The position numbers and the translations under genes are program-made. Under the pieces are notes generated by a model. The model had not been told where the DNA came from, did no database searches, and worked only from the letters and a program-made list of their open reading frames with translations. From NCBI RefSeq assembly GCF_017309075.1, contig NZ_JAEMGS010000010.1, positions 62,001 through 126,000 of the forward strand: a stretch of 64,000 bases of DNA, given 5' to 3'. Source of the stretch: Motiliproteus sp. SC1-56 (GTDB taxonomy: Bacteria; Pseudomonadota; Gammaproteobacteria; Pseudomonadales; Balneatricaceae). This document shows positions 1 through 8,687 of the stretch, piece by piece; position 1 is the first letter of the stretch, and each line of letters begins with the position of its first letter.

Positions 1-2
1 GC

Positions 3-1310
3 CCCTTTGCCTTTTTCGATTTCACCCTGATCGGCGGCGCGATCCTGGTGGTCGGAACCCTGTACCTGATATTCGTTGCCCGGCACCTCTTGCCCAAAGG
101 CGAAGCCCGGGACCCGGACAACCCCCACCCCCACCTGCGCGATTTCGCCGAGCGCTACGGCAACGCGGACCGTCTGCACAAGCTGGAAATTTCCCTGGGT
201 TCAGGGCTGATCGGCAAGACCGTTGCCGAGGCCGGACTGCGCACCCATTATGAAGTCACAGTCTTCGGCATCCAGCGCAAGGGGCGCCTTATCTCCTCGC
301 TGATGCCGGTGCTGGCGGAGACCCGCATGCAGCTCGGAGATGTGCTGCTGGCCTACGGGGAAAACGACGATATCGAGCGCCTGCGCAGCGAACAGCGGGT
401 ACGCAAACTGGGTTTCCCGGAACAGGAGATCAGCGATTTGGAGCAGGAGTTCGGCGTGGCAGAGGTCATGCTGAGGCGCAACTCCGGGCTGATCGGCCAG
501 ACACTTAAAGAGGGACGTTTTCGCGAGCGCTTCAACCTCAGCGTCATCGGCGTCAGGCGCAACAATGAACCCCTGCAGACCGAATTCAACGGCACCCCCC
601 TGGCCTTCGGCGACACCCTGCTGCTGGCCGGCGGTTGGCGCTACCTGGAAGAGCTGGATAAAAAGCGCGACTTCGTGGTACTGGAAACCCCTGCCGAGAT
701 GAGCGACATCCCCTCCCGGCGCGAACGGGCCCCCGTCGCCCTGGCCATTATGGCCCTGATGCTGGTGGCGATGGTGTCTGGGGTACTCAGCAGCCTCAGC
801 GCCATCCTGCTGGCGGCGCTGGCGATGATCCTGACCCGCTGCGTGACCATGGAAGAGTCCTATCGCTCCCTCAACGGGCCCAGCCTGATCCTGATTGCCG
901 GCATGCTCCCCCTGGCCCTGGCGATGAAAAAGAGCGGCGCCTTGGAGCTGATCGTCGATGGCTTGATCGGCGGCCTGGGGGACAGCGGCCCGCTGCTGCT
1001 GTGCGCAAGCCTTTTCGTGTTCACATCGGTGTTCAGCCAGTTTATTTCCAACACGGCCACCACCGTGCTGGTGGCCCCAATCGCCCTCGCTGCCGCCCAA
1101 GGCCTGGGGCTGAACCCGCAGCCCTTTATGATGACCGTGGCGCTCGCGGCGTCTACGGCCTTCTCCACCCCCATCGCCAGCCCCGTCAACACCCTGGTGC
1201 TGGCCCCGGGCAACTACCGCTTTATCGACTTCGTCAAAGTCGGCCTGCCCCTGCAGCTGCTGGCCATGGTGATTACCCTGACCCTGGTACCCTGGGTTTT
1301 CCCGTTCTAA
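3..1310 (+). CDS. SLC13/DASS-type permease with two TrkA-C (RCK_C) domains, 5' truncated
   Basis: The reading frame is open to the window edge and begins inside a transmembrane segment, so the N-terminal half of the protein is missing. What remains is a TM end, two consecutive RCK_C/TrkA-C regulatory domains (roughly the first 60-130 and 150-215 visible residues, each with a 'SGLIG.T..E' start), and then the C-terminal membrane half. The latter carries the conserved motif SNTATT and a second re-entrant motif SPVNT. This order (TM-RCK_C-RCK_C-TM) is typical of SLC13-like sodium:sulfate or dicarboxylate carriers of bacteria. The substrate cannot be told from sequence. The stop is TAA at 1308-1310. 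Confidence 0.85.
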   Translation, partial: PFAFFDFTLIGGAILVVGTLYLIFVARHLLPKGEARDPDNPHPHLRDFAERYGNADRLHKLEISLGSGLIGKTVAEAGLRTHYEVTVFGIQRKGRLISSLMPVLAETRMQLGDVLLAYGENDDIERLRSEQRVRKLGFPEQEISDLEQEFGVAEVMLRRNSGLIGQTLKEGRFRERFNLSVIGVRRNNEPLQTEFNGTPLAFGDTLLLAGGWRYLEELDKKRDFVVLETPAEMSDIPSRRERAPVALAIMALMLVAMVSGVLSSLSAILLAALAMILTRCVTMEESYRSLNGPSLILIAGMLPLALAMKKSGALELIVDGLIGGLGDSGPLLLCASLFVFTSVFSQFISNTATTVLVAPIALAAAQGLGLNPQPFMMTVALAASTAFSTPIASPVNTLVLAPGNYRFIDFVKVGLPLQLLAMVITLTLVPWVFPF

Positions 1311-1383
1311 GACCGAGGGCCAAGGTCGCTGTTTCGAATACGCGACGCCGGGCAGGCCTGACCCCGAGGCAAGCCACGAACAA

Positions 1384-1411
1384 GGTTGCAGCCTCTCGAG
1401 GGGTTGCAACC
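1384..1411 (+). terminator. Strong hairpin between the SLC13 permease and btuF
   Basis: Arms 1384-1393 and 1402-1411 pair over 10 bp (one G-T pair) around an 8-nt loop. No T-tract follows, so it is either a Rho-independent terminator lacking the usual tail or a leader hairpin of btuF. The rest of 1311-1461 shows no B12-box, so btuF itself does not appear to have a cobalamin riboswitch. Confidence 0.35.
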
Positions 1412-1461
1412 TGGCGGTGCTATGTGAAGATAGGCGCGACCTGAACCCCGGAGTAACCGAC

Positions 1462-2346
1462 TTGGCACCGCCCTACCTGCTAGCTTTCTTTCTCCTGTTA
1501 GGGAGCGCATTTACCCACGCCGAACCGGTCTCGACCATCGATGACCTGGGCAGAACGATTACCCTGCCGGCACCGGCCCAACGCATCGTCAGCCTCGCTC
1601 CCAATATCACCGAGCTGCTGTTCAGCGCGGGCGCAGGCGAGCGGCTGGTAGGCACCGTCAGTTACAGCAATTACCCACCCGCCGCGCAGGACATCCCCCG
1701 GGTGGGTGGGCCTTCGCAGGTCGACCTGGAGGCACTCCTGGCCACCCGCCCCGACCTGGTGGTGGCTTGGAAGACGGGGAACCCCGCCCGCGCGCTTGCG
1801 CAGATTGAGCGGCTGGGGCTGCCGCTGTACCTTGCCGAGCCCGCCACCCTGGAGCAGATAGCCAGCAATGTGGAACGCCTCGGTTCCCTGGCCGGCACCG
1901 CCCCGACGGCTGCCCGCGAAGCCGCGCGTTTTCGCGCCAGGCTGCGAACACTCACCCGCCCGCCCGGCTCACGAGCCCCGGTGCGGGTCTTCTACCAGAT
2001 CTGGCACGAACCGCTGATGACGATCAACGGCGACCACCTGATCAGCCACCTGATCGAGAGGTGCGGCGGCATCAACGTATTCGCCGGGCTGGAGCAGATC
2101 TCCCCGACCCTGACCCTTGAGGCGGTACTCACGGCCAACCCGGAACTGATCATCGCCAGCGGCGGCGCGAAAGAGCGCCCGGAGTGGCTGGACAACTGGC
2201 GCCGCTGGCCGCACCTCAGCGCGGTTGCCAACGACGCCCTGCACGTTGTGCCGGCAGACCTTCTGGAACGTCAGAGCCTGCGAGTAGTGGAGGGGGCGGA
2301 GCGATTGTGCCGGCACATCGACGCCGTCCGCCCCGACGTCCGATGA
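1462..2346 (+). CDS. btuF: Cobalamin-binding periplasmic protein of the BtuCDF importer
   Basis: The protein is a Peripla_BP_2-type substrate-binding protein: signal peptide (hydrophobic stretch ending THA, cleavage before EPVS), the typical opening 'DDLGRTITLPAPAQRIVSLAP', then alternating Rossmann-like lobes. I chose a TTG start at 1462 because a GGAG sits 8 nt upstream and the signal peptide follows directly; the longer frame from 1417 adds charged residues before the signal. This gives 294 aa, slightly longer than E. coli BtuF (about 266). The gene overlaps btuC by ATGA and is followed by btuD and btuB, which makes a vitamin B12 role much more likely than heme or siderophore binding. Confidence 0.85.
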   Translation: MAPPYLLAFFLLLGSAFTHAEPVSTIDDLGRTITLPAPAQRIVSLAPNITELLFSAGAGERLVGTVSYSNYPPAAQDIPRVGGPSQVDLEALLATRPDLVVAWKTGNPARALAQIERLGLPLYLAEPATLEQIASNVERLGSLAGTAPTAAREAARFRARLRTLTRPPGSRAPVRVFYQIWHEPLMTINGDHLISHLIERCGGINVFAGLEQISPTLTLEAVLTANPELIIASGGAKERPEWLDNWRRWPHLSAVANDALHVVPADLLERQSLRVVEGAERLCRHIDAVRPDVR

Positions 2347-3332
2347 AAACGCCACAACGCCTGCTGTTTCTGACCGCACTGCTGTGCCTGTGCCTGCTGA
2401 GTTTGGTGGCTGCGCTGGCGTTGGGTAGCTTCAACATCCCCCTTGAGCAGGTGCTTTCGGTGCTCGGCGGCAAGAGCCCGGGGCTCGCCGGCGACGTGAT
2501 TCTGGAACTGCGCCTGCCGCGGGCACTCAGCGCCCTGGTGGTGGGCGCGGAACTGGGACTTGCCGGCTGTCTGATGCAGGTACTGCTGCGCAACCCCCTG
2601 GCCGACCCTTACGTGCTCGGGGTTTCCGGCGGCGCGTCCGTCGGCGCCCTGCTGGCCATGAGCGCAGGACTGGGTAGTTGGGCGATGTCGGGAAGCGCAC
2701 TGCTCGGCGCTTTGGTTAACCTGCTGCTGGTGTTTGGCCTCGCCCGGGGGCGCGGCAGCTGGTCCCCCACCCGCCTGCTGCTCACCGGCGTGGTCTGCGC
2801 CTCCGGCTGGGGGGCGATGATCAGCTTTTTGCTGGCGACCAGCGAAGACAGCAGCCTGCGGGGCATGCTGTTCTGGTTGATGGGGGATTTGAGCCATGCC
2901 GGCATGCCCGGCTGGGAGCTGCCGTTACTGGGCATCGCCCTGGCCCTGGCATGGATCCTGGCCCGACCCCTGAACCTGATGCTGCGGGGAGAGCAGCAGG
3001 CCCTGGCCCTTGGTGTGCCGATCTACCCCCTGCAACTGCTGCTCTACCTGCTGGCGTCCGTACTGACCGCCGCCGCCGTCACCCGGGCCGGGAGCATCGG
3101 TTTCCTGGGGCTGGTGGTGCCGCACATTCTGCGCCTGGTGGCCGGTTCCGACCACCGCCTGCTCCTGCCCGCCTCTGCCCTGGCCGGGGGCGCCCTGCTG
3201 CTGCTGGCCGACACCCTGGCCCGCACGCTGCTGGCGCCCCAGCAACTGCCGGTGGGGGTGGTCACCGCCCTGCTGGGCGTACCCCTGTTTCTGCTGGTTC
3301 TGCATCGCAGTACCCGGGGCGGTGCCCTGTGA
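2343..3332 (+). CDS. btuC: Cobalamin ABC transporter permease (FecCD family)
   Basis: This is a FecCD/BtuC-type inner-membrane permease of 329 aa with about ten hydrophobic helices. Family marks include 'LRLPRALSALVVGAELGLAG' near residue 55, NPLADPYVLGVSGGA, and the cytoplasmic coupling region GFLGLVVPHILR near the C-terminus. The ATG at 2343 overlaps the btuF stop (ATGA), indicating translational coupling; a longer in-frame extension upstream is only btuF shadow. It should form the translocation pore of BtuC2D2F. Confidence 0.9.
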   Translation: MKTPQRLLFLTALLCLCLLSLVAALALGSFNIPLEQVLSVLGGKSPGLAGDVILELRLPRALSALVVGAELGLAGCLMQVLLRNPLADPYVLGVSGGASVGALLAMSAGLGSWAMSGSALLGALVNLLLVFGLARGRGSWSPTRLLLTGVVCASGWGAMISFLLATSEDSSLRGMLFWLMGDLSHAGMPGWELPLLGIALALAWILARPLNLMLRGEQQALALGVPIYPLQLLLYLLASVLTAAAVTRAGSIGFLGLVVPHILRLVAGSDHRLLLPASALAGGALLLLADTLARTLLAPQQLPVGVVTALLGVPLFLLVLHRSTRGGAL

Positions 3333-4096
3333 GCCTGCTTAGCACCCGGGGGCTGAACATCGCCATCGGCGGGCGCTCCCTGTGCCGCGACCTCAACCTG
3401 GAACTGAAACCCGGGGAAGTCTGGGGACTGCTGGGCGCCAACGGCAGCGGCAAGAGCACCCTGCTCCATACGCTGGCGGGACTGCGCCCGGCAAGCGCGG
3501 GCTCAGTGACACTCAGCTCCAGCAGGCTCGATCGCCTCAGCCGACGCCGCTGTGCCCAGCAGCTGGGGCTACTGCTGCAGGACGAGACCGGCGGTTTTCC
3601 CGCCACGGTCATGGAAACCGTGCTCCAGGGGCGCCACCCCCACCTGAATCTCTGGCAATGGGAGGGCGAGGAGGACCTCGCCCTGGCCCGGCAGGCGTTG
3701 CAACAGGTCGGACTCACTGCGTGCGCCGAGCGGCGCCTGGATCAACTCTCCGGCGGCGAGCGTCAACGCTTACGCATCGCCACCCTGCTGGTGCAGGCCC
3801 CCCGGGTATGGCTGCTGGACGAGCCCACCAATCACCTGGACCTGCATCACCAGATTCAGATGCTCGAGCTGCTGGTGGCACAAGCCCGGGAAACCGATGG
3901 CACCCTGATGATGAGCCTGCACGATCTGAACCTCGCCGCCCGCTTTTGCGACCGCTTGATCCTGCTCTTTCCCGGCGCTGAGCCGAAGCAAGGGCGGGCT
4001 GAAGAACTGCTGGTTCCCGAGACGTTGAGCGCGCTCTACAGCCACCCGATCCGCCGCCTTGAGACCGGTGCAGGCCCGGTTTTTATCCCCGCCTGA
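3329..4096 (+). CDS. btuD: Cobalamin ABC transporter ATP-binding protein
   Basis: The 255-aa ABC ATPase has Walker A GANGSGKST, signature LSGGERQR, Walker B VWLLDEPTNHLD and a switch His in MSLHDLNLAARF. The start is the GTG at 3329 overlapping the btuC stop by four bases (GTGA); the upstream in-frame extension is btuC shadow. In family and position it is the ATPase of the B12 importer. The C-terminus after the ABC core is short, as in BtuD. Confidence 0.9.
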   Translation: MSLLSTRGLNIAIGGRSLCRDLNLELKPGEVWGLLGANGSGKSTLLHTLAGLRPASAGSVTLSSSRLDRLSRRRCAQQLGLLLQDETGGFPATVMETVLQGRHPHLNLWQWEGEEDLALARQALQQVGLTACAERRLDQLSGGERQRLRIATLLVQAPRVWLLDEPTNHLDLHHQIQMLELLVAQARETDGTLMMSLHDLNLAARFCDRLILLFPGAEPKQGRAEELLVPETLSALYSHPIRRLETGAGPVFIPA

Positions 4097-4164
4097 ACCC
4101 GCCAGTCGCCCGGCACACGCTTGACATCCATCCTGTTGAGGATTAGCTTTGCGGCCTCAATCAA

Positions 4165-4358
4165 GATTCACCTGCTGGTGCTCCCTCGGGAGATAATCGG
4201 GAAGTTGGTGCGGCCCACGCCAAGTCCAACACTGCCCCCGCAACGGTAAACGAGCGAAGGTCATCCCTTCGCGGTTCGACTCGGCCACTGTGCAAGAACA
4301 TGGGAAGGCGTCGAACCGGGTATCAACCACTCGTAAGTCCGGAGACCGGCCCGCAGGC
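4165..4358 (+). promoter_or_regulatory. Cobalamin riboswitch, copy 1 (upstream of btuB)
   Basis: All core boxes of the cobalamin (adenosylcobalamin) riboswitch are present in order: a GGTGCTCCC...GGGAAG segment at 4177-4204, the highly conserved CTGCCCCCGCAACGGTAA core from 4232, GCCACTG at 4283-4289 with GGGAAGGC at 4302-4309, and AGTCCGGAGACCGGCC at 4336-4351. The 32 nt at 4173-4204 are identical to 4492-4523 in copy 2. No poly-U terminator follows, so the expression platform is not obvious. Confidence 0.93.
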
Positions 4359-4483
4359 AGACGTCCGCAAGGACGCAGCTCCAGACATGCGGGCGGCATG
4401 TTAAGGTGCAGCTACGTGCCCCGGCACAGACCTCGCCTTACCCTCCCCCTCTTTCTGCGCTGCTCCACGCCTGTCTTGAGCGA

Positions 4484-4671
4484 AATGGCCATGCTGGTGC
4501 TCCCTCGGGAGATAATCGGGAAGCCGGTGCGCATTTGCTGCAATCCCGGCGCTGCCCCCGCAACGGTAAACGAGCACGACGATCTGATCGTCAGTTGAAA
4601 CGACGCCACTGAGACACTCGGGAAGGCCCGTTTCGCAGTTACGCTCGTGAGCCCGGAGACCGGCCCGCATG
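4484..4671 (+). promoter_or_regulatory. Cobalamin riboswitch, copy 2 (btuB-proximal)
   Basis: This second complete cobalamin aptamer repeats the boxes with almost the same spacing: 4492-4523 (identical to copy 1), CTGCCCCCGCAACGGTAAACGAG from 4552, GCCACTG at 4605-4611 with GGGAAGGC at 4620-4627, and CCCGGAGACCGGCC ending about 4665. A perfect hairpin follows at 4677-4694 (CAGGCGC/GCGCCTG, loop CCAA) but without a U-run. Control of btuB through its ribosome-binding site, about 100 nt further on, is therefore more likely than intrinsic termination. Confidence 0.93.
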
Positions 4672-4777
4672 ACCACCAGGCGCCCAAGCGCCTGATCGTC
4701 GCGCGCCGGCCGGGCCAGCCCCGCCGTCGCCCTATGCAATCCAACGTGCGCGGGTGTGCACACGGGAGAAATTCAAG

Positions 4778-6607
4778 ATGTCACCGATTCGTTACGGCCT
4801 GCCCCTGGCCGCTTTTTTTGCCCTGCCTTTGCCGCTCAAAGCGGCCGAAGAGCTCTCCTCCACCAAAGTTCAGCCGGTCGTTGTCACGGCCACCCGCCTG
4901 GCCCAGACCATTGACCAGGCACTGGCCCCGGTCACCGTGATCGATCGTCAGCAGATCGAACAGAGCCCGGCGCGGGATCTGCCCGCCCTGCTGCACCTGC
5001 AGCCCGGCATCGACCTTTCGCGCAGCGGTGGCCTCGGATCCAACGCCAGCGTCTTTGTCCGCGGCGCCAACGCCAACCAGGTGCTGGTGCTGGTGGACGG
5101 GGTCCGGGTAGGATCGGCGACCTTGGGCCAGGCAGCCTTCAACGACATCCCCCTGGACCAGATTGAGCGGGTGGAGATCGTCCGTGGACCACGCTCCAGC
5201 CTGTACGGCTCCGACGCCATTGGCGGCGTTATACAGATCTTCACCCGCCGCGGGCAAACAGGGTTCCAGCAGCACGCTGGCATCGCCTACGGAACCCACG
5301 ACACCCAGCGCCTGCGGGCAGGGCTGAGCGGCGGTGACAGCTTCCAGCGCTTCAGCCTCGACCTGGGCCACTTAGAGACCGACGGCATCGACGCCCAGGT
5401 CGGCAGCAACCCCGATAAGGACGGTTATCGCAACACCAATGTTTCGGCCTCCTACCAGCACTCGCTCACCCAGGATCTGGAGCTGGACCTGAGCCTGCTG
5501 CGAACCGACAGTGAAGTCGAAGTCGATAGCTTCATCGCCACCGACGCGGTAACCAACGAGGGCCAGCAGCAGGTGCTCAACGGCGTCCTGCGCTACGCCG
5601 CCAACGCCGAGCTGGACATCAAGCTCAGCGCCAGCGAAAGCCGGGACGAAATGCGCGAACTGACCAACGGCACCGGCACGGGACGCTTCGATACCCGCAC
5701 CCGCCAGTACGAGCTGACCGCCGACCACTACCTGGACGACAGCCAGATCATCACCCTGGGCGCAGCCCATACCGACCAGCAGATCGACAGCAGCAGCGAC
5801 TACGCCGAGGATGAACGCGATATCAACGCAGTTTTCGGTCAATGGCAAAACCGCTGGGACAGACTTGAGCTGCTGCTGGGACTGCGCTCCGACGACCATG
5901 ACAGCTTTGGCCGGGAAAACACCGGCAATATCAACGCCGCCTACCACCTTGGCGACCACCGCAAGCTGCTGGCCTCGTACGGAACCGCCTTCCACGCCCC
6001 GACGTTCAACGATCTCTACTTTCCCAGCTCCGCTTTCGGGGCGGGCAACCCGGCCCTGGCGCCGGAGGAGTCCGACTCTTGGGAGCTGGGCTATGAATAC
6101 AACGCCCAGGGACAGCGTTACGCGGCACGCGCCTTCCGTACCCGTATCGACAACCTGATCATCTGGCAGGACCAGGGCGGTTTCTTCTTCATGCCCGAAA
6201 ATGTCGGCCAAGCCAAGATCGACGGCCTCGAGCTGGAGTGGGACAAGCGTTTCCAGAACTGGTCAGTGCGCGCCAGCGCCACCTTGCTGGATGCTCGCGA
6301 TGGTGCCACCGACAAGGTGCTGCCCAACCGCGCCGAACGCACCCTGAGCGTAGGGGTCGGCCACCAGCGGGACCGGCTCTCTGCCGAACTGAACCTGCTC
6401 GCCCAAGGCCACCGTTACAGTGACGCGGCCAACAGCAACCGACTGGCCGGCTACGGGATTACCAACCTGCGGCTGGGTTATGATCTGGGGCAGCAGTGGC
6501 GTCTCTCGGCGCAGGTCAACAATCTCTTCGACAAGGACTACACCACCAACAGCGGCTTTAATAACCTGGGTCGCACCCTGCTGGTGGGTATCGATTACGG
6601 GATCTGA
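4778..6607 (+). CDS. btuB: TonB-dependent outer-membrane cobalamin receptor
   Basis: This 609-aa TonB-dependent receptor has a signal peptide (ends LKAAEE), a TonB-box-like segment VQPVVVTATR, and a plug domain with 'ARDLPALLHLQPGIDLSRSG', FVRGANANQVLVLVDGVRV and IERVEIVRGPRSSLYGSDAIGGVIQI. A 22-strand-type barrel follows, ending with an aromatic-rich strand (LLVGIDYGI). The ATG at 4778 has GGGAGA upstream. Length and plug sequence match BtuB (about 600 aa), and two cobalamin riboswitches directly precede it. The tonB gene begins two bases after its stop. Confidence 0.92.
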   Translation: MSPIRYGLPLAAFFALPLPLKAAEELSSTKVQPVVVTATRLAQTIDQALAPVTVIDRQQIEQSPARDLPALLHLQPGIDLSRSGGLGSNASVFVRGANANQVLVLVDGVRVGSATLGQAAFNDIPLDQIERVEIVRGPRSSLYGSDAIGGVIQIFTRRGQTGFQQHAGIAYGTHDTQRLRAGLSGGDSFQRFSLDLGHLETDGIDAQVGSNPDKDGYRNTNVSASYQHSLTQDLELDLSLLRTDSEVEVDSFIATDAVTNEGQQQVLNGVLRYAANAELDIKLSASESRDEMRELTNGTGTGRFDTRTRQYELTADHYLDDSQIITLGAAHTDQQIDSSSDYAEDERDINAVFGQWQNRWDRLELLLGLRSDDHDSFGRENTGNINAAYHLGDHRKLLASYGTAFHAPTFNDLYFPSSAFGAGNPALAPEESDSWELGYEYNAQGQRYAARAFRTRIDNLIIWQDQGGFFFMPENVGQAKIDGLELEWDKRFQNWSVRASATLLDARDGATDKVLPNRAERTLSVGVGHQRDRLSAELNLLAQGHRYSDAANSNRLAGYGITNLRLGYDLGQQWRLSAQVNNLFDKDYTTNSGFNNLGRTLLVGIDYGI

Positions 6608-6609
6608 GG

Positions 6610-7464
6610 ATGGAAAAGGCCACGGCCCGGAGCCTGCCTTCTGCCACCATGGGGCCAGCGCTGCTGTTGTCGCTGGCCGCCCATGCGTTGCTGCTGGGCT
6701 GGCTGTTCGTCCCCGAGCCCCCGCCCCCGGGCAAGGGCCGGGGGACGCTGCAGCTTGAGCTCGTGGCCCGACCCAAACCTGCCACCCCCACTGCCACGGA
6801 CCAGACGCTGGCGCCGCTGGAGCCCGGCCATACCGAGCAACGAAGGCCGAGCCCGACGAGGCCTGCGCCGGCCCCGACGATGACCGACAGCGCCAGGGCG
6901 AACACCGTAGCGCGCAAGCCCCGCCCCGTTGTCGACGACCGTCCAAGCCCTGCCCAGCGGCCCCGGGTCTCACGCCCGCCGGCCCGTGAAATCACAGCAG
7001 TGGCGCCAATCCAACAACCGCTTAAGAGCCCTATCAAGTCGCCGGCTGAAGCGCCCCCCCCCCGGTCGCCAACGCTGCCTCCGGCAGCGGCTCAAACTGC
7101 GCAGCACGCCTCACCTGCGGCGAGCGCTCCGCAATTGGCTGCACCGAAAGCCGCGCCCCAGCCCCGGGAGAACTCGACACAGGCCGTGCACCAGGCACGA
7201 CAGAAGCTCGCGCAAGCCCTGGCCGGTCATTTCAGCTACCCCATCAAGGCCCGGCGTAAGCACTGGGAAGGCGAGGTGATCCTGCGAGTCACCCTGGCCC
7301 GGAACGGTCGCATCGGTGCGGCGCGGGTGGATCGAAGCTCCGGGTATCCGCTGCTGGACCAGGCGGCACTGGCCAGCCTGCAGAAGGTCGAACATTTAAC
7401 CGGGCTGACCCTGGCCCGGGACATTGAGCTGTTGCTCCCGGTGGTTTACCGCCTCAAGGGCTGA
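6610..7464 (+). CDS. tonB: TonB-family energy transducer
   Basis: The 284-aa protein has one N-terminal membrane anchor with a conserved His (LLSLAAHALLLGWLF), a long Pro/Ala-rich periplasm-spanning region (residues about 35-190), and a C-terminal TonB domain (SYPIKARRKHWEGEVILRV, then RVDRSSGYPLLDQAAL). It lies 2 nt after btuB, so it is probably dedicated to B12 uptake and shares the riboswitch control. There is no exbB-exbD in the window. A run of ten C at 7054-7063 lies in the Pro-rich part and is a possible frameshift-prone site. The last helix is followed by a three-fold 9-bp repeat. Confidence 0.9.
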   Translation: MEKATARSLPSATMGPALLLSLAAHALLLGWLFVPEPPPPGKGRGTLQLELVARPKPATPTATDQTLAPLEPGHTEQRRPSPTRPAPAPTMTDSARANTVARKPRPVVDDRPSPAQRPRVSRPPAREITAVAPIQQPLKSPIKSPAEAPPPRSPTLPPAAAQTAQHASPAASAPQLAAPKAAPQPRENSTQAVHQARQKLAQALAGHFSYPIKARRKHWEGEVILRVTLARNGRIGAARVDRSSGYPLLDQAALASLQKVEHLTGLTLARDIELLLPVVYRLKG

Positions 7465-7465
7465 C

Positions 7466-7492
7466 GCACTGAGAGCACTGAGAGCACTGAAA
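7466..7492. repeat. Three tandem 9-bp units after tonB
   Basis: GCACTGAGA occurs at 7466-7474 and 7475-7483, and GCACTGAAA at 7484-7492, starting just after the tonB stop codon. Confidence 0.8.
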
Positions 7493-7546
7493 AACGCAGG
7501 CAACGCCGCTGCAGAGTTCCCCTGACCGCCCGATCCCCGCACACCG

Positions 7547-8473
7547 TTAACCGCAGGCGCTGGCCGGCAGATCACGCACGCAGTCTTCCTCCCGCCGCAG
7601 AACCACATCCAGCGCCGACTCGGCGCCAGCAAGCAAGCGTGCCCCGCGACAACCCGGCCCCGCCACCACCAACACCCCCACGGTGGCAGTAAGACCAAGC
7701 ACCTCGCCGGCCGCCAGGGTCAGGTCGAAGTTGCCAACCAGGCGATGCAGCGCTTCCCCTTCAGCTCGAGCCCGATCAGCCGCAGCCCCCGGCAGGATCA
7801 GGGCAAAACGGCCATCTCGAATGCGGGCCAGACGGTCCGGCGGCGCATAACGCTCCCTGATGCGCTCAACCAAGGCGACCACCAGCGCATCAGCGGCCGC
7901 CCGTCCCTGCTGCTCAGCCAACGAGGCCAGATGATCAAGTTCGATCAGCAGTAGACTGAATGGCTCATCAAAGCGCGCGTGCCTAGCCAACTGGTCATCC
8001 AGCCACTCCAGGAACCGGGCCCGGCCCATCAGGCCGCTCAGGCGATCCTGACTGCTGAGGTGTTCAAGCTCCTCTTCCAGCCGGGGGCGCTCGGATACGT
8101 CGCGAATCAGCGCGGTCATCTCGCACCCCTCGGGGGTCGGGATCTTGGCGATGGATATTTCACAGGGAAACTCAGAACCATCCGAGCGCGCGCCCATCAC
8201 CGGAGCACGGGCATACATCGGACGGGCTGGAATTTCTGAATCGAGAAAGGATCGCACGTAACCCGGGTGCAAATCGCAAAACCGGGACGGCAACAGGGTA
8301 TGCAGGGAGTTGCCGACCAGGTCCGCCGTTGAGTAGCGGAACATGGTCAACAGGGCCTGGTTGACCCAGAGGATCTCCTGCCGCTCGTTGATCACCACCA
8401 CCGCCTCGTCGACATTGTTGACGATGGTTTCAAAGCGGCCGCCCTGTGGGTAACTAGGTAGGTCAACGGACAT
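7547..8473 (-). CDS. PAS domain protein with degenerate GGDEF domain
   Basis: The 308-aa cytoplasmic protein has an N-terminal PAS domain (residues about 12-125, with PAC-like 'EISIAKIPTPEG'), then a GGDEF-fold domain opening SSQDRLSGLMGRARFLEWL. The catalytic loop GGDEF is replaced by RDGRF (residues 219-223), so the domain should lack diguanylate cyclase activity and may bind nucleotides or partners instead. I use the ATG at 8473 because a GGAG lies 7 nt upstream; a TTG at 8512 has no ribosome site. It is convergent with tonB and has no obvious functional link to the B12 genes. Confidence 0.85.
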   Translation of the reverse strand: MSVDLPSYPQGGRFETIVNNVDEAVVVINERQEILWVNQALLTMFRYSTADLVGNSLHTLLPSRFCDLHPGYVRSFLDSEIPARPMYARAPVMGARSDGSEFPCEISIAKIPTPEGCEMTALIRDVSERPRLEEELEHLSSQDRLSGLMGRARFLEWLDDQLARHARFDEPFSLLLIELDHLASLAEQQGRAAADALVVALVERIRERYAPPDRLARIRDGRFALILPGAAADRARAEGEALHRLVGNFDLTLAAGEVLGLTATVGVLVVAGPGCRGARLLAGAESALDVVLRREEDCVRDLPASACG

Positions 8474-8632
8474 GGCCGAACTCCGTAATCGTACTGTCAC
8501 AATACCCGACAACAGGACTAAGAATAGGCCAGGGCGAACGCCGGGACCACTCCCCGTCGAAAACCCAGCCGGATGGGCACCGGGGGGATGCCCCGTTCCA
8601 ACACCCGGCTGAGGTTAGGCCGAACGCGACTA

Positions 8633-8672
8633 CGGGGCGGGGCGCTGCGAGCGCCGCCCCACCCCACTTTTT
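8633..8672 (+). terminator. GC-rich hairpin with T-tract
   Basis: A GC-rich inverted repeat (8633-8665) is followed by ACTTTTT. It reads as an intrinsic terminator on the plus strand, yet the flanking genes are both on the minus strand. It could act on antisense transcripts, or its A-run/hairpin could serve the dienelactone hydrolase mRNA in the other direction. Confidence 0.4.
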
Positions 8673-8687
8673 AAGGTCACTGTCCGG

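Noticed and set aside
201-1409. 402-aa open frame on the minus strand
   Set aside because: It is the antisense shadow of the SLC13 permease: Gln/Gly/His-rich low-complexity translation, no ribosome site, no family motifs.
1311-1461. Possible cobalamin riboswitch before btuF
   Set aside because: No CCCCGCAACGG-like core or GCCACTG box is present, only a plain hairpin.
4157-4763. Small frames in the btuB leader
   Set aside because: The region is fully explained by two riboswitches; the frames cross aptamer cores.
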